Below are positions 42,223-51,510 of a DNA stretch of 64,000 bases, piece by piece. The stretch comes from Verrucomicrobiaceae bacterium (GTDB lineage: Bacteria > Verrucomicrobiota > Verrucomicrobiia > Verrucomicrobiales > Akkermansiaceae), in contig JAIXWR010000044.1 in NCBI GenBank assembly GCA_027491155.1, positions 1-64,000 of the forward strand, read 5' to 3'. The translations under genes and the position numbers were made by a program. The notes under the pieces were generated by a model, which did no database searches, was not told where the DNA came from, and saw only the letters and a program-made list of their open reading frames with translations. Within the stretch, counting starts at the first letter, position 1, and each line of letters opens with the position of its first letter.

Positions 42223-45200
42223 ATGATCCCGGTAAAACCCAAGTTCCGGGGATGGTCTCGCGCCCGCGCCTTGCTGCTGTCGTGCCTGGCTCTCTCCTAC
42301 CACGCCGCCGGCCAGACGGGCGGACTGGATGCTCCCGTCGCGGTGGGAGCTTTCTTCAACGGAGTCTTTCCGGCATCGGCACCCGGACAGGCGACGGGTT
42401 GGGAGACTCAGAACGCCTTTCCCAACCTGACCTTCGTCGACCCGCTGTGGCTGACGGAAATCCCCGGCACGACCCAGTTGCTTCTGGTCGGCAAGAACGG
42501 CCAGCTCTGGCGCTTCGAGAACAATCCGGCGGTGACGCAGGGTCAGGTGACCAAGGTGCTGGAGTGGGTGGCGAACACCCAGTCGTCGGAGGACCAGGGC
42601 TTCTACAGCATCGCCTTCCATCCGCAGTTCGGCCAGCCCGGCTCGCCGAACGCGAACTACGCCTACGTCTGCTACAATCACAGGCCGGCGCTCGTCGGGG
42701 CGGACTCGAACCACTCCTTCTGGCGGGTCTCGCGCTTCACCTGGCAGCCGGCGACCGGCACGCTCGATCCCGCCAGCGAGTTCGTGCTGATGAACCAGTA
42801 CGACCGCTGCCGCTGGCACAACGGCGGCGCGATGTTCTTCGGCAACGACGGCTTCCTTTACATCAACTGCGGCGACGGCGGCGACAGCGCGGAAGGCGGA
42901 GGTCTGCAGGGCGCGGACGGGGCGCTCAGCCGCACCCAGCGGCTCAATTGGGGTTTGTTCAGCGGCGTGTTCCGGATCGACGTCGACAACGACCCGGCGA
43001 AGTCGCACCCGATCCGCCGCCAGCCGCAAAGCCCGACCAACAAGCCGGCCGGTTGGCCCGCGAGCTTCACCCAGGGCTACGGCATCCCGAACGATAACCC
43101 GTGGCAGGACGTCAACGGCGGGATCCTCGAGGAATACTGGTCGCTCGGCCTCCGCAGCCCGCACACGATGCACTACGACGCGGTCACCGGCGACATCTGG
43201 ATCGGCGACGTGGGGGAAGGGGCGCGGGAGGAAATGACGCTCGCACCGAAGGGCAGCAACGCCCAGTGGGGATTCATGGAAGGCGGCATTGGCGGACCGG
43301 GGACCATGCCGGCACCGCTGATCGGGACCAGCCTCGCACCGGTGCTCGATTACAACCGGACCACCGGCACCTGCATCATCGGCGGCATGCGCTACCGGGG
43401 CGCGAAATGGGACAGCCTGCTCGGCGGGAAGCTGCTCTACGGCGACCACGTCCGCGGCCGGATCTGGACCGCCACCTTGGACGGCGGCGGCCCGCCGGTG
43501 ATCCAGGAAATCGTCGCCGGCTTCCCCACCGGCAACAAGGCGGGGCTGGCGAACTTCTGCACCGACTCCAGCGGCGAGATCTTCCTGCTCAACGTCAACG
43601 GCACCAACCAGCCGGGCGGCACCATCCGCAAGCTGGTCGCCGCCGGCGTGTCCACCGAGCCGCCGCAGTTCCTTTCGCAGACCGGCGTTTTCACCAACCT
43701 GAGCACCCTCGCCACCGCACCCGGGGTGATTCCCTACGACGTGGCGAACCCGCTCTGGTCCGACGCCGCGGCGAAGCAACGCTGGATCATCCTGCCCAAC
43801 GACGGCACCCACAACACCGCGGCGGAAGACATCGTCTTCGACGAGGAGGGCAACTGGACCTTCCCCGCGGGCACGGTGTTCGTGAAGCACTTCGAGGTCG
43901 GGCTCGACGAGAACAACCCGGCGGCGGTGAAGCGGCTTGAAACCCGTTTCCTGGTCTGCACCACCGGCGGCGGGAAGTACGGCTTCACCTATCGCTGGAA
44001 CCCGGCGGGGACCGATGCCGAGTTGCTCGCCACCGGGCTGGCCGAAAGCTACACCGTAAGCCTCGCCGGCGGCGGCACGGAGACCCGCAACTGGGATTAC
44101 CCCTCGCGCGCCGATTGCCTGCTCTGCCACAACAACGCGTCCGGCCAGGCGCTCGGCTTCCGCACGCATTCGCTCAACCTGACCCGCCATTACGCGGAGA
44201 CGGGCCGCGACGCGAACCAGCTGGCGACCTTCAACGCGCTGGGGATGTTCAACACCACGCTCACGGCGGCGCAGCTCGAGGACTACATCGAAGCGCGGGC
44301 GATCGACGACGAAAGCGCGCCGATCGAGCACCGCGTGCGTTCCTACCTGGATTCGAACTGCTCGCACTGCCACCGCCCCGGCGGGACGGTCGATGCCTTC
44401 GACGCGCGGCTCGGGACGCCGCTGCATGTCCAGGGGCTGATCAACGGCATGATCCAGGGCCACTTCAGCCTCGGCCCCGACGGCCGCTACCTGAAGCCCG
44501 GCGATCCTTCGCTTTCGGCGGTGCACGTCCGGCTCGCCAACGTCGGCAACGGGGCCGCGATGCCTCCGCTGGCGAAGAACGTGGTGGACCAGGAAGCGGT
44601 GGACCTGCTGCAGGAGTATCTCGAAAGCCTGACCGAAGCCGAGTTCCAGACCACGCCCTCGCCGACGGCCCGCTACGTGCGGTTGACCGCGCTGTCCGAA
44701 GTCAACGGCGCGGCTTGGACCGCGGTCGGGGAGTTCTCGGTGCTCGACGGCAACGGCTCGCCGGTCCCGATCTCGGAGCTTTCGATCCATGACTACGACA
44801 GCGAGGAGCTGGTCGACGAGTTCTCGCCGGTGGTCCGCGTGATCGACGGCAATCCCGACACCTTCTGGCACACCGAGTGGGGCGCGGTGAATCCGCCGCC
44901 GCCGCACTTTGTCACCATCGACCTCGGATCGCTGCGGCCGGTCGGCGGCTTCGTTTACACGCCGCGGCAGGCGGGGGTGAACGGCCGCATCGCGAACTAC
45001 CAGGTCCACTACAGCAGCGACGCGGTGAACTGGACGCTGATGACCTCGGGCACCTGGCCGAACGACGCGGTGCCGAAGCGCTTCGACGGGCTGGCGGGCC
45101 AGCGCAAGGCCCGCTGCCAGATCGCGGGGCCGGCGTCTCCGGTGGGCGGGAGTTTCGACGTGACGGTGGTCTTCGACATGGACGTCACCGATTTCGATGC

Positions 45201-47808
45201 GTCGGACGTGCAGGTGAGCGGTGGCAGTGTCAGCGGCTTCCGCGGCAAGGGCTACTACTACGTGGCTCGTATCAACCCGACGGCTTCGAACGTCACCGTG
45301 TCGGTCCCCGCCGATGCCGCCAACAGCGGCGGGCTCGGCAGCCGCGCCTCGTCCTCGCTGGCGCTTTCCTTCACCGACAGCCTGCCGCCGGTGCCGGAGT
45401 TCACCGGCGTGCCCGCGCAAGTCGCCGGGCCCTTCCAGATCGGGTTGAGCTTCGGCGAGCCGGTCACCGGCCTGACGTCCGGAGATTTCACCGTGACGAA
45501 TGCCACGCTGGATGCGGTGCTACCTTCCGGGGACGACTACATCCTATCGCTCACGCCGCTGGCGGAAGGCACGGTGGGGATTTCCATCGCGGCCGGCGCG
45601 GTGACGGACGGCGCGGGATTGACGATGGGGGCCGGGACTTCGGTGTCCTTGAACCACGTCTTGCAGATCCTGGCCCGCAACGCTTCTGAGGCCTCGTACC
45701 TCGGCGGCGGCATGGTGCTGGTGAACGATCCCGCCGCGCCGAACGGCAGCTACCTGTGGCTGCCCGACGCGGCGTATCCCGGCAATTTCAACCTGCCGGT
45801 GAAGACCCAGCACCGGGCGGAGTTCACCTTCGTGGTGCCCTACGCCGGCCAGTGGATGCTGAGGGGCCTGTTGCGGGCGCCGGACGCTTCGAGCGATTCC
45901 TTCTGGGTGGAAGTCGACGGCAACCAGGCGCTGGGGAGCGTGAATCTTTGGGACACCGGGCCGGTCGGGACGACCTATGTCTGGGACTTCCTGAACAACC
46001 GCAACGTCGCCGATCCGGTGATCCTCAATCTTGCGGCCGGAAGCCACACGGTGACGGTCTTCGCCCGCGACGACGGCACGCGGCTCGCCCGTCTGGAACT
46101 GCAGGCGCTGAACCAGCCGCCGGCCTTCACGTCGGATCCGGTGGCCGGTGCGCCGGGCGCGGCAGGCGCGGCCTACGCGGGAACCCTCGCCGGCAGCGCG
46201 GTCGATCCCGATGCCGGTGACACGGTCACCTACTCGAAGCTCTCCGGACCCTCGTGGCTGGCGATCGCCGCGGGCGGCGGCCTGAGCGGCACGCCGGGTG
46301 GCGGCGACGCGGGGATGAACCATTTCCTCATCCGGGCGACCGATGCGGCGGGGCTCCACGACGACGCGGTGCTTTCGATCCAGGTGACCGGAGCCGCCGG
46401 GAGTCCGCCGGCCTTCCTGTCCGATCCGATCACCGCGGCGCCGGCGACCGAGGACCAGCCCTACTCTGCTTCGATCGCCGCCACGGCATCCGATCCCGAT
46501 CCCGGCGATGTCCTCGTCTTCTCCAAGGTCTCGGGCCCGGGCTGGCTGTCGGTGGCACCGGATGGCGGGCTTTCCGGAACTCCCGGCAACGGCAACACGG
46601 GCGCCAACCTGTTCGTCGTCCGGGTGACGGACGGGGCCGGGTGGACCGACGACGCGCAGATGTCGGTCGAGGTGGCGAACGTCAACGACGCACCCTTCTT
46701 CACTTCGGATCCGGTCGCGGGAAGCCCGGCGACGGAAGACCAGCCCTACTCGGGAACGCTGGCCACCTCGGCCGGGGATCCCGATGGCGGGGATGTGCTC
46801 GTGTTCTCCAAGCAGTCCGGCCCCGGCTGGCTCTCTGTGGCTCCCAACGGTGCCCTTTCGGGCATTCCGGGCAATGCCGACGTGGGCCCGAACCTTTTCG
46901 TGGTCCGTGTCACCGACGGCGGCGGATTCAGCGACGACGCCCAGCTCTCGGTGACGGTGGTGAATGTCAACGACGCCCCGGTCTTCACCGTGGATCCGAT
47001 CCTCCGCGCGGCCGGCAGCGAGGGCCAGGCCTATGCGGGAGCCTCGCTGGCCGGCACGGCGACCGATGCCGATGCGGGGGACAGTGTCAGTTATTCGAAG
47101 TCGGCTGGACCGTCGTGGCTATTGGTGGCGGCGAACGGGTCGCTTTCCGGGACTCCACCGTCGGGCAGCGGGGGAAGCAACGTGTTCACGGTTCTTGCGA
47201 CCGACGGCTCCGGTGGCACTGCGGAAGCCACCTTGATCATCGAGGTGGAAAGCACGGCCTTGCCCTTGCCGTGGGATAGCCTGGGCGTTGGCAGCGGGAA
47301 TCTCGCCGGCTCCGCCTTCCACACGGCGGGGACCTTCACGGTCGCCGGCTCCGGCAGGCTGGAGGGACGCAGCGACGCCTTCCATTTCGCCTGGCAGACG
47401 ATCAGCGGGGACGGGCAGATCACCGCGCGGATCAACGCCTTGCAGGACACCGGAGACGCGGCGCGGGTGGGCGTGATGATCCGCGACACGCTCGCCTCGA
47501 ACTCCCGCCACGTGTTCATCGGGCTCGCCGGAAACGGCGGCTACCGCTGGGTCCGCCGGACGGGCACGAACTTCAACACCACCACCAACCGCAGCGGCAG
47601 CGCCACGGTCCCGGCGGCGTGGGTCCGGCTGGTCCGCAGCGGCGACACCATCGTCACTTACAAGAGCGCCGACGGGATCGCGTGGACGCAGGTCGGCTCG
47701 CTGACGGCATCCTTCCCGGCCAACTGCTACTTCGGGCTCGCGGTGGCAAGCGGCAGCAACACGACCCTCAACACCTCGCAGTTCAGCAACGTTTCCATCA
47801 CCCCCTGA
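42223..47808 (+). CDS. Giant secreted quinoprotein dehydrogenase - cytochrome c - F5/8C - Ig-like protein
   Basis: An 1861-residue exported protein with a signal peptide ending near YHAAG-QT. Domains in order: soluble sugar dehydrogenase-like propeller (about 55-465, with NGGAMFFGNDGFLYINCGDGG and LGLRSPHTMHYD), a region shared with the protein at 8916-13496 carrying CLLCH (Cys632) and CSHCH (Cys713), an F5/8 type C carbohydrate-binding domain (about 818-955), Ig- or cadherin-like strands, four tandem putative-Ig repeats each containing GxxWLSVAPxGxLSGxPG (about 1299-1670), and a C-terminal DUF1349-like sandwich (about 1690-1861). It probably anchors to glycans and oxidises sugars. It lacks the DxDGDG tail of its relative. 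Confidence 0.82.
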   Translation: MIPVKPKFRGWSRARALLLSCLALSYHAAGQTGGLDAPVAVGAFFNGVFPASAPGQATGWETQNAFPNLTFVDPLWLTEIPGTTQLLLVGKNGQLWRFENNPAVTQGQVTKVLEWVANTQSSEDQGFYSIAFHPQFGQPGSPNANYAYVCYNHRPALVGADSNHSFWRVSRFTWQPATGTLDPASEFVLMNQYDRCRWHNGGAMFFGNDGFLYINCGDGGDSAEGGGLQGADGALSRTQRLNWGLFSGVFRIDVDNDPAKSHPIRRQPQSPTNKPAGWPASFTQGYGIPNDNPWQDVNGGILEEYWSLGLRSPHTMHYDAVTGDIWIGDVGEGAREEMTLAPKGSNAQWGFMEGGIGGPGTMPAPLIGTSLAPVLDYNRTTGTCIIGGMRYRGAKWDSLLGGKLLYGDHVRGRIWTATLDGGGPPVIQEIVAGFPTGNKAGLANFCTDSSGEIFLLNVNGTNQPGGTIRKLVAAGVSTEPPQFLSQTGVFTNLSTLATAPGVIPYDVANPLWSDAAAKQRWIILPNDGTHNTAAEDIVFDEEGNWTFPAGTVFVKHFEVGLDENNPAAVKRLETRFLVCTTGGGKYGFTYRWNPAGTDAELLATGLAESYTVSLAGGGTETRNWDYPSRADCLLCHNNASGQALGFRTHSLNLTRHYAETGRDANQLATFNALGMFNTTLTAAQLEDYIEARAIDDESAPIEHRVRSYLDSNCSHCHRPGGTVDAFDARLGTPLHVQGLINGMIQGHFSLGPDGRYLKPGDPSLSAVHVRLANVGNGAAMPPLAKNVVDQEAVDLLQEYLESLTEAEFQTTPSPTARYVRLTALSEVNGAAWTAVGEFSVLDGNGSPVPISELSIHDYDSEELVDEFSPVVRVIDGNPDTFWHTEWGAVNPPPPHFVTIDLGSLRPVGGFVYTPRQAGVNGRIANYQVHYSSDAVNWTLMTSGTWPNDAVPKRFDGLAGQRKARCQIAGPASPVGGSFDVTVVFDMDVTDFDASDVQVSGGSVSGFRGKGYYYVARINPTASNVTVSVPADAANSGGLGSRASSSLALSFTDSLPPVPEFTGVPAQVAGPFQIGLSFGEPVTGLTSGDFTVTNATLDAVLPSGDDYILSLTPLAEGTVGISIAAGAVTDGAGLTMGAGTSVSLNHVLQILARNASEASYLGGGMVLVNDPAAPNGSYLWLPDAAYPGNFNLPVKTQHRAEFTFVVPYAGQWMLRGLLRAPDASSDSFWVEVDGNQALGSVNLWDTGPVGTTYVWDFLNNRNVADPVILNLAAGSHTVTVFARDDGTRLARLELQALNQPPAFTSDPVAGAPGAAGAAYAGTLAGSAVDPDAGDTVTYSKLSGPSWLAIAAGGGLSGTPGGGDAGMNHFLIRATDAAGLHDDAVLSIQVTGAAGSPPAFLSDPITAAPATEDQPYSASIAATASDPDPGDVLVFSKVSGPGWLSVAPDGGLSGTPGNGNTGANLFVVRVTDGAGWTDDAQMSVEVANVNDAPFFTSDPVAGSPATEDQPYSGTLATSAGDPDGGDVLVFSKQSGPGWLSVAPNGALSGIPGNADVGPNLFVVRVTDGGGFSDDAQLSVTVVNVNDAPVFTVDPILRAAGSEGQAYAGASLAGTATDADAGDSVSYSKSAGPSWLLVAANGSLSGTPPSGSGGSNVFTVLATDGSGGTAEATLIIEVESTALPLPWDSLGVGSGNLAGSAFHTAGTFTVAGSGRLEGRSDAFHFAWQTISGDGQITARINALQDTGDAARVGVMIRDTLASNSRHVFIGLAGNGGYRWVRRTGTNFNTTTNRSGSATVPAAWVRLVRSGDTIVTYKSADGIAWTQVGSLTASFPANCYFGLAVASGSNTTLNTSQFSNVSITP

Positions 47809-47872
47809 TCGCCGGCGGCGGCACCGCATGCCCGCCTTGACCGGCGGTGCTCCCGCCGGCATGGTTCGCACG

Positions 47873-48364
47873 ATGTCGGCCACCAAAACGGTTCTATTCG
47901 TCTGCACGGGAAACACCTGCCGCAGCCCGATGGCCGAGGGCTTGTTCCGCAAGGCGGTGGAGGGCCGCGGCGACTTCGAGGTGGCCTCCGCCGGCGTGGC
48001 GGCCTATCCCGGCGACACGGCGAATCCGGAGACCGTGAAGTTCCTCGCCGGCCGCGGGATCGAGCTCGCCGGCTTTTCCAGCCAGCCGGTGTCGCCGGAA
48101 CTGCTGGAGAACGCGACCCATGTCTTCGCGATGACCTCCGGCCATCTGGAAGCGCTGGAGAGCCTGTTCCCCGAGTATTCGGACAAGTTTTTCCTGGTCT
48201 GCGAGTTCGTCGAGATCCCGGGCCGCGGCGTGGCGGCCGACGTGCCGGACCCCATCGGCATGGGCCGCAAGGCCTACGAGGAAACCGGCAAGACGCTGGA
48301 CCTCGCGATCCCGACCCTGGTCGCCTTCATCGACCAGACCTGGCAGGGGGGAAGTGCCAAGTAG
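47873..48364 (+). CDS. ywlE: YwlE-type low-molecular-weight phosphatase (probable protein-arginine phosphatase)
   Basis: A 163-residue LMW-PTP-fold enzyme with the CX5R loop CTGNTCRSP (nucleophile Cys11, Arg17) and the general-acid Asp in DVPDPIG. In ordinary LMW tyrosine phosphatases the fifth loop position is Ile (CLGNICRSP). Here it is Thr15, as in Bacillus YwlE, where this Thr is known to favour phospho-arginine. That makes arginine phosphatase activity likely but not proven; no McsB kinase is in the window. Starts at 47828 and 47861 are possible, but 47873 gives the usual MSATKTVLFV. The last residues and stop are formed by an inverted repeat (48350-48460). Confidence 0.85.
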   Translation: MSATKTVLFVCTGNTCRSPMAEGLFRKAVEGRGDFEVASAGVAAYPGDTANPETVKFLAGRGIELAGFSSQPVSPELLENATHVFAMTSGHLEALESLFPEYSDKFFLVCEFVEIPGRGVAADVPDPIGMGRKAYEETGKTLDLAIPTLVAFIDQTWQGGSAK

Positions 48365-48460
48365 GAAGTTCCAAGTGCCAAGGGAACCGCCGCTGAATCG
48401 AGGCGATCCGGGATTTTTCGCGCCTTTTTCGGCACCCGGCACTTCTGACTTGGCACTTCC
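48350..48460. repeat. Inverted repeat overlapping the end of ywlE
   Basis: The left arm 48350-48372 (GGAAGTGCCAAGTAGGAAG...) and right arm 48438-48460 are imperfect complements built of the short unit GAAGTGCCAAG, which also recurs between them. The left arm supplies the last four residues and the TAG of ywlE. Confidence 0.75.
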
Positions 48461-48499
48461 GGCCTCCGAGCCAATTTCCGTGCGCCCCAAGCCATCACC

Positions 48500-50173
48500 A
48501 TGAGCCAGAAGTCCCTGCGAATTGCCCTCGGCGCCGATCACGGCGGAGTTGCCCTCAAAGACGCCCTTGTCGCCCATCTCACGGCTGCCGGGCACGAGGT
48601 GACGGACTTCGGCACCCACGGCACGGAATCGGTGGACTACGCCGACTACGCGAATCTGGTCGCACGGGCGGTTTCCGACGGCACCCGGGACTTCGGCATC
48701 GTCTGCTGCACTTCCGGCGTCGGCGTCTGCATCGCCGCCAACCGCCACCGCCACGTCCGGGCGGCGAACGTGCGGACCGTTGAAGAAGCGGTGGTCACCC
48801 GCCAGCACAACGACGCCAACGTGCTCTGCCTGGGCGGCAAGTCGCTGGATGCCGCGACGGCCGCGGCGATGGCCGATGCCTTCCTTTCCACCGCCTTCGA
48901 GGGCGGCCGTCACGAGCTCCGCGTCTGCAAGTCATCCGGCTCCCGGATCGCGGAGACCGATCCCGACCTCTACGCCGCCATCGTCGCCGAAGAACGCCGC
49001 CAGCGGAACAACATCGAGCTGATCGCCTCCGAGAACTTCGCCTCGCCGGCGGTGATGGAAGCGCAGGGTTCGGTGCTGACCAACAAATACGCCGAGGGTT
49101 ACCCCGGCCGCCGCTGGTACGGCGGCTGCGAGAACGTCGACGTGGTCGAGCAGCTCGCCATCGACCGCGCCAAGAAGCTGTTCGGTGCCGAGCACGCCAA
49201 CGTGCAGCCGCATTCCGGCTCGCAGGCGAACACGGCGGTCTATTTCTCCGTCCTCAAGCCCGGCGACAAGATCCTGACCATGGACCTGGCGCACGGCGGC
49301 CACCTGACCCACGGTCACAAGGCGAACTTCTCCGGCAAGTTTTACGACGTGGTCCACTACGGCGTGAGCCCGGATGACGAGCGGATCGACTACGATGCCC
49401 TCGCCGAACTCGCCCGCGAGTGCAAGCCGGCCCTGATCACCTGCGGGGCCAGCGCCTACTCCCGCGTGATCGATTTCGAACGGATGTCGAAGATCGCCCG
49501 CGAGGTCGGTGCCTACCTCTTCGTCGACATGGCGCACATCGCCGGCCTCGTCGCCGCCGGGGTGCACCCGAACCCGGTTCCGCACGCCGACTTCGTCACC
49601 TCCACCACCCACAAGTCGCTGCGCGGCCCGCGCGGCGGGATCATCCTGTGCAAGGAGGAGTTCGCGAAGAAGATCGACGCCCAGGTCTTCCCGGGCATCC
49701 AGGGTGGCCCGCTGATGCACGTCATCGCGGCCAAGGCGATCTGCTTCGGGGAGGCGCTCAAGCCGGACTTCCGGGGCTATCAGGAGCAGGTGATCAAGAA
49801 CTCTCAGGCCCTCGCCGCGCGGCTCACGCAGCACGGCTTCCGCATCGTTTCCGGCGGCTCGGACAACCACGTGATGATGGTCGACCTGCGGCCGAAGGGC
49901 CTCAACGGCGCCGATGCCTCCCACGCTTTGGACGAGGCCGGCATCACGGTGAACAAGAACTCGATCCCCTTCGACACCGGCACCCCGATGAAGCCGAGCG
50001 GCATCCGCATCGGCACCCCGGCGGTCACGACCCGCGGGATGAAAGAGAAGGACGTCGAGCAGGTGGCCGACTTCATCGCCGAGGCGCTGGGCGCGATCGG
50101 CGACGAGCCGAAGCTGCACGCGATCCGCGAGAAGGTCTTCGCCTTCAACCGGGCGTTCCCGATGCCGTGGTGA
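48500..50173 (+). CDS. rpiB-glyA: Fused ribose-5-phosphate isomerase B - serine hydroxymethyltransferase
   Basis: A single 557-residue reading frame with two complete enzymes. Residues 1 to about 143 are RpiB: GADHGG (Asp13, His14), [14 protein letters not shown] with Cys70 aligned to the E. coli catalytic Cys66, RQHNDANVL and EGGRHELRV. Residues of about 150-557 are serine hydroxymethyltransferase: [38 protein letters not shown] and the PLP lysine in [13 protein letters not shown] (Lys372). SHMT makes glycine and methylene-THF from serine; RpiB interconverts ribulose- and ribose-5-phosphate. No start codon, stop or ribosome site interrupts the joint of about 8 residues. The gene follows the YwlE-type phosphatase by 135 bases. 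Confidence 0.95.
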   Translation: MSQKSLRIALGADHGGVALKDALVAHLTAAGHEVTDFGTHGTESVDYADYANLVARAVSDGTRDFGIVCCTSGVGVCIAANRHRHVRAANVRTVEEAVVTRQHNDANVLCLGGKSLDAATAAAMADAFLSTAFEGGRHELRVCKSSGSRIAETDPDLYAAIVAEERRQRNNIELIASENFASPAVMEAQGSVLTNKYAEGYPGRRWYGGCENVDVVEQLAIDRAKKLFGAEHANVQPHSGSQANTAVYFSVLKPGDKILTMDLAHGGHLTHGHKANFSGKFYDVVHYGVSPDDERIDYDALAELARECKPALITCGASAYSRVIDFERMSKIAREVGAYLFVDMAHIAGLVAAGVHPNPVPHADFVTSTTHKSLRGPRGGIILCKEEFAKKIDAQVFPGIQGGPLMHVIAAKAICFGEALKPDFRGYQEQVIKNSQALAARLTQHGFRIVSGGSDNHVMMVDLRPKGLNGADASHALDEAGITVNKNSIPFDTGTPMKPSGIRIGTPAVTTRGMKEKDVEQVADFIAEALGAIGDEPKLHAIREKVFAFNRAFPMPW

Positions 50174-50185
50174 GCGGCCCGCCGC

Positions 50186-50689
50186 TCAAGGCGTGTCGAG
50201 CGGCGGCAGGACGCCGGAGGAGCCGTCGTCGTAGATGGTCGGTTCCTCCTCGACCTTGAGCGGGCGGAACTGGCCGTCGTAGGTATCGACCTGGAATCTC
50301 AGCTCCTGCAAGTCGCGGTTGGTGCCGGCGATCTGGTCGCGGAGTTCCTGGTTCTGCTCCACGGTGCTTTCGAGCAGGGTGAGGAGTTTTTCCATCCGGC
50401 TGTCGGCATCGCTTGCCGGAGCGGCCGCATGGGAGGGCTTGGCCGGGCGATCCGGCGCGACGTGTTCGCGGCGGGTTTCGGCGACGAAGTGCTTCGCCTC
50501 CTTGACCAGGCTATCGTCGGGCAGGGCCGCCGGCGGTCGCGCGGACGGTGCTGCCGGAGTTTGCAGATTCTCGGGCAGCAAGGCGGCCAGGGCGGTCATG
50601 CTGCGGACGGAATGCCAATGGGAACCGGCGGCGCCCGCCATCAGGGCAAGGGCGGTGCCGCAGGCGATCGGAACAAGGCTGGATTTCAT
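50186..50689 (-). CDS. Exported/membrane-anchored coiled-coil protein of the pilus-like locus
   Basis: A 167-residue protein I do not recognise. It has a hydrophobic N-terminal segment (about 5-22) that could be a signal or anchor and an Ala/Pro-rich linker. A coiled coil follows (about 97-130: MEKLLTLLESTVEQNQELRDQI), then an acidic Asp/Glu-rich tail. It is the last gene of the long minus-strand pilus/secretion operon and overlaps the previous gene by 4 bases (ATGA), so it is translationally coupled. An accessory scaffolding role is inference from position only. Confidence 0.65.
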   Translation of the reverse strand: MKSSLVPIACGTALALMAGAAGSHWHSVRSMTALAALLPENLQTPAAPSARPPAALPDDSLVKEAKHFVAETRREHVAPDRPAKPSHAAAPASDADSRMEKLLTLLESTVEQNQELRDQIAGTNRDLQELRFQVDTYDGQFRPLKVEEEPTIYDDGSSGVLPPLDTP

Positions 50690-51510
50690 CGCTGCTTTTT
50701 GACGGGTGAAGGCTCCGGGGCGGGTTTCGCTTTGGGGGGCGCTTCGGGGGCAGCGGGAAGGGAACCGAGAAGTTGGCCGAGGCGGTCGAGGGCTTCGCTC
50801 ATCCGGCGGGAATCTTCTTCCATGCGCTCGACCGAAGAACTGAGGACCGCGCTCATGGTGCCGGTCTGGGCATAGCGGAGGGCCGGGTCATAGCCGGGCT
50901 CGTTCACGGCGACCACGTTCTCGCCGTCGGCATCGGGCACCAGCACGTGGGGGCGGATGGAAAGGGAGATCGAGGTGCCGTTGGCGAGCGGGACCTGCTC
51001 GACGAAAGCCGGCACGTCCTCGGGGTGCTCGAGGCGCCAGCCGGCGGGCGCTTCGAACAGCGGCTTGGCGGGGAAGGGGGCGAGCAGTTTCACGGACGTG
51101 GCATCGACCTTCGCCGATCCGTCGCGGCCGGGTTCCACGCGGATCGTGACTCCTTCGGGCTCGGGCGGAGCGGGTTCTTCCTCGGGAGGTGCGGCCTCGG
51201 CGTCGGGCTCCATCTCTTCTGCGGAAAGAGGCTCTTCTGCGTCCTCTTCGTCCTCGTTCCCGTCCTTTTCTGCAGACGGTTCGGATTCCTCGGATTCCTC
51301 GTCCTTCTTGTCCGGGGCATCCGGCTCGTCTTCCGTCAGCGAGGATCCGGTCGCGCTGATGTCGACGGTGACCGAGGGAATCTCCTCGTCCTCCAAGCCT
51401 TCGGTGAGCGCGGAAAGCAGGGGATCGCGCTCCGAGTCCTTCGGCGCGATGTCCTGGGCGCCGGCGGCGAGGAGGGTGAGGGCGAAGCAGGTGGAAAGCG
51501 GGCGGATCAT
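50686..51510 (-). CDS. Exported acidic protein of the pilus-like locus
   Basis: A 274-residue protein with a signal peptide (MIRPLSTCFALTLLAAGA). It is followed by a very acidic, low-complexity stretch of Glu/Asp/Ser (about residues 45-115). A compact region (about 120-225: VTIRVEPGRDGS, KLLAPFPAKPLFEAP and GTSISLSIRPHVLVPDADG) may be a beta-rich domain. The C-terminus is a short helix (SSSVERMEEDSRRM) and a Pro/Lys tail. No family was recognised. I chose the ATG at 51510 rather than an upstream frame start. It overlaps both neighbours (TGATG at the start, ATGA at the end). Confidence 0.65.
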   Translation of the reverse strand: MIRPLSTCFALTLLAAGAQDIAPKDSERDPLLSALTEGLEDEEIPSVTVDISATGSSLTEDEPDAPDKKDEESEESEPSAEKDGNEDEEDAEEPLSAEEMEPDAEAAPPEEEPAPPEPEGVTIRVEPGRDGSAKVDATSVKLLAPFPAKPLFEAPAGWRLEHPEDVPAFVEQVPLANGTSISLSIRPHVLVPDADGENVVAVNEPGYDPALRYAQTGTMSAVLSSSVERMEEDSRRMSEALDRLGQLLGSLPAAPEAPPKAKPAPEPSPVKKQR

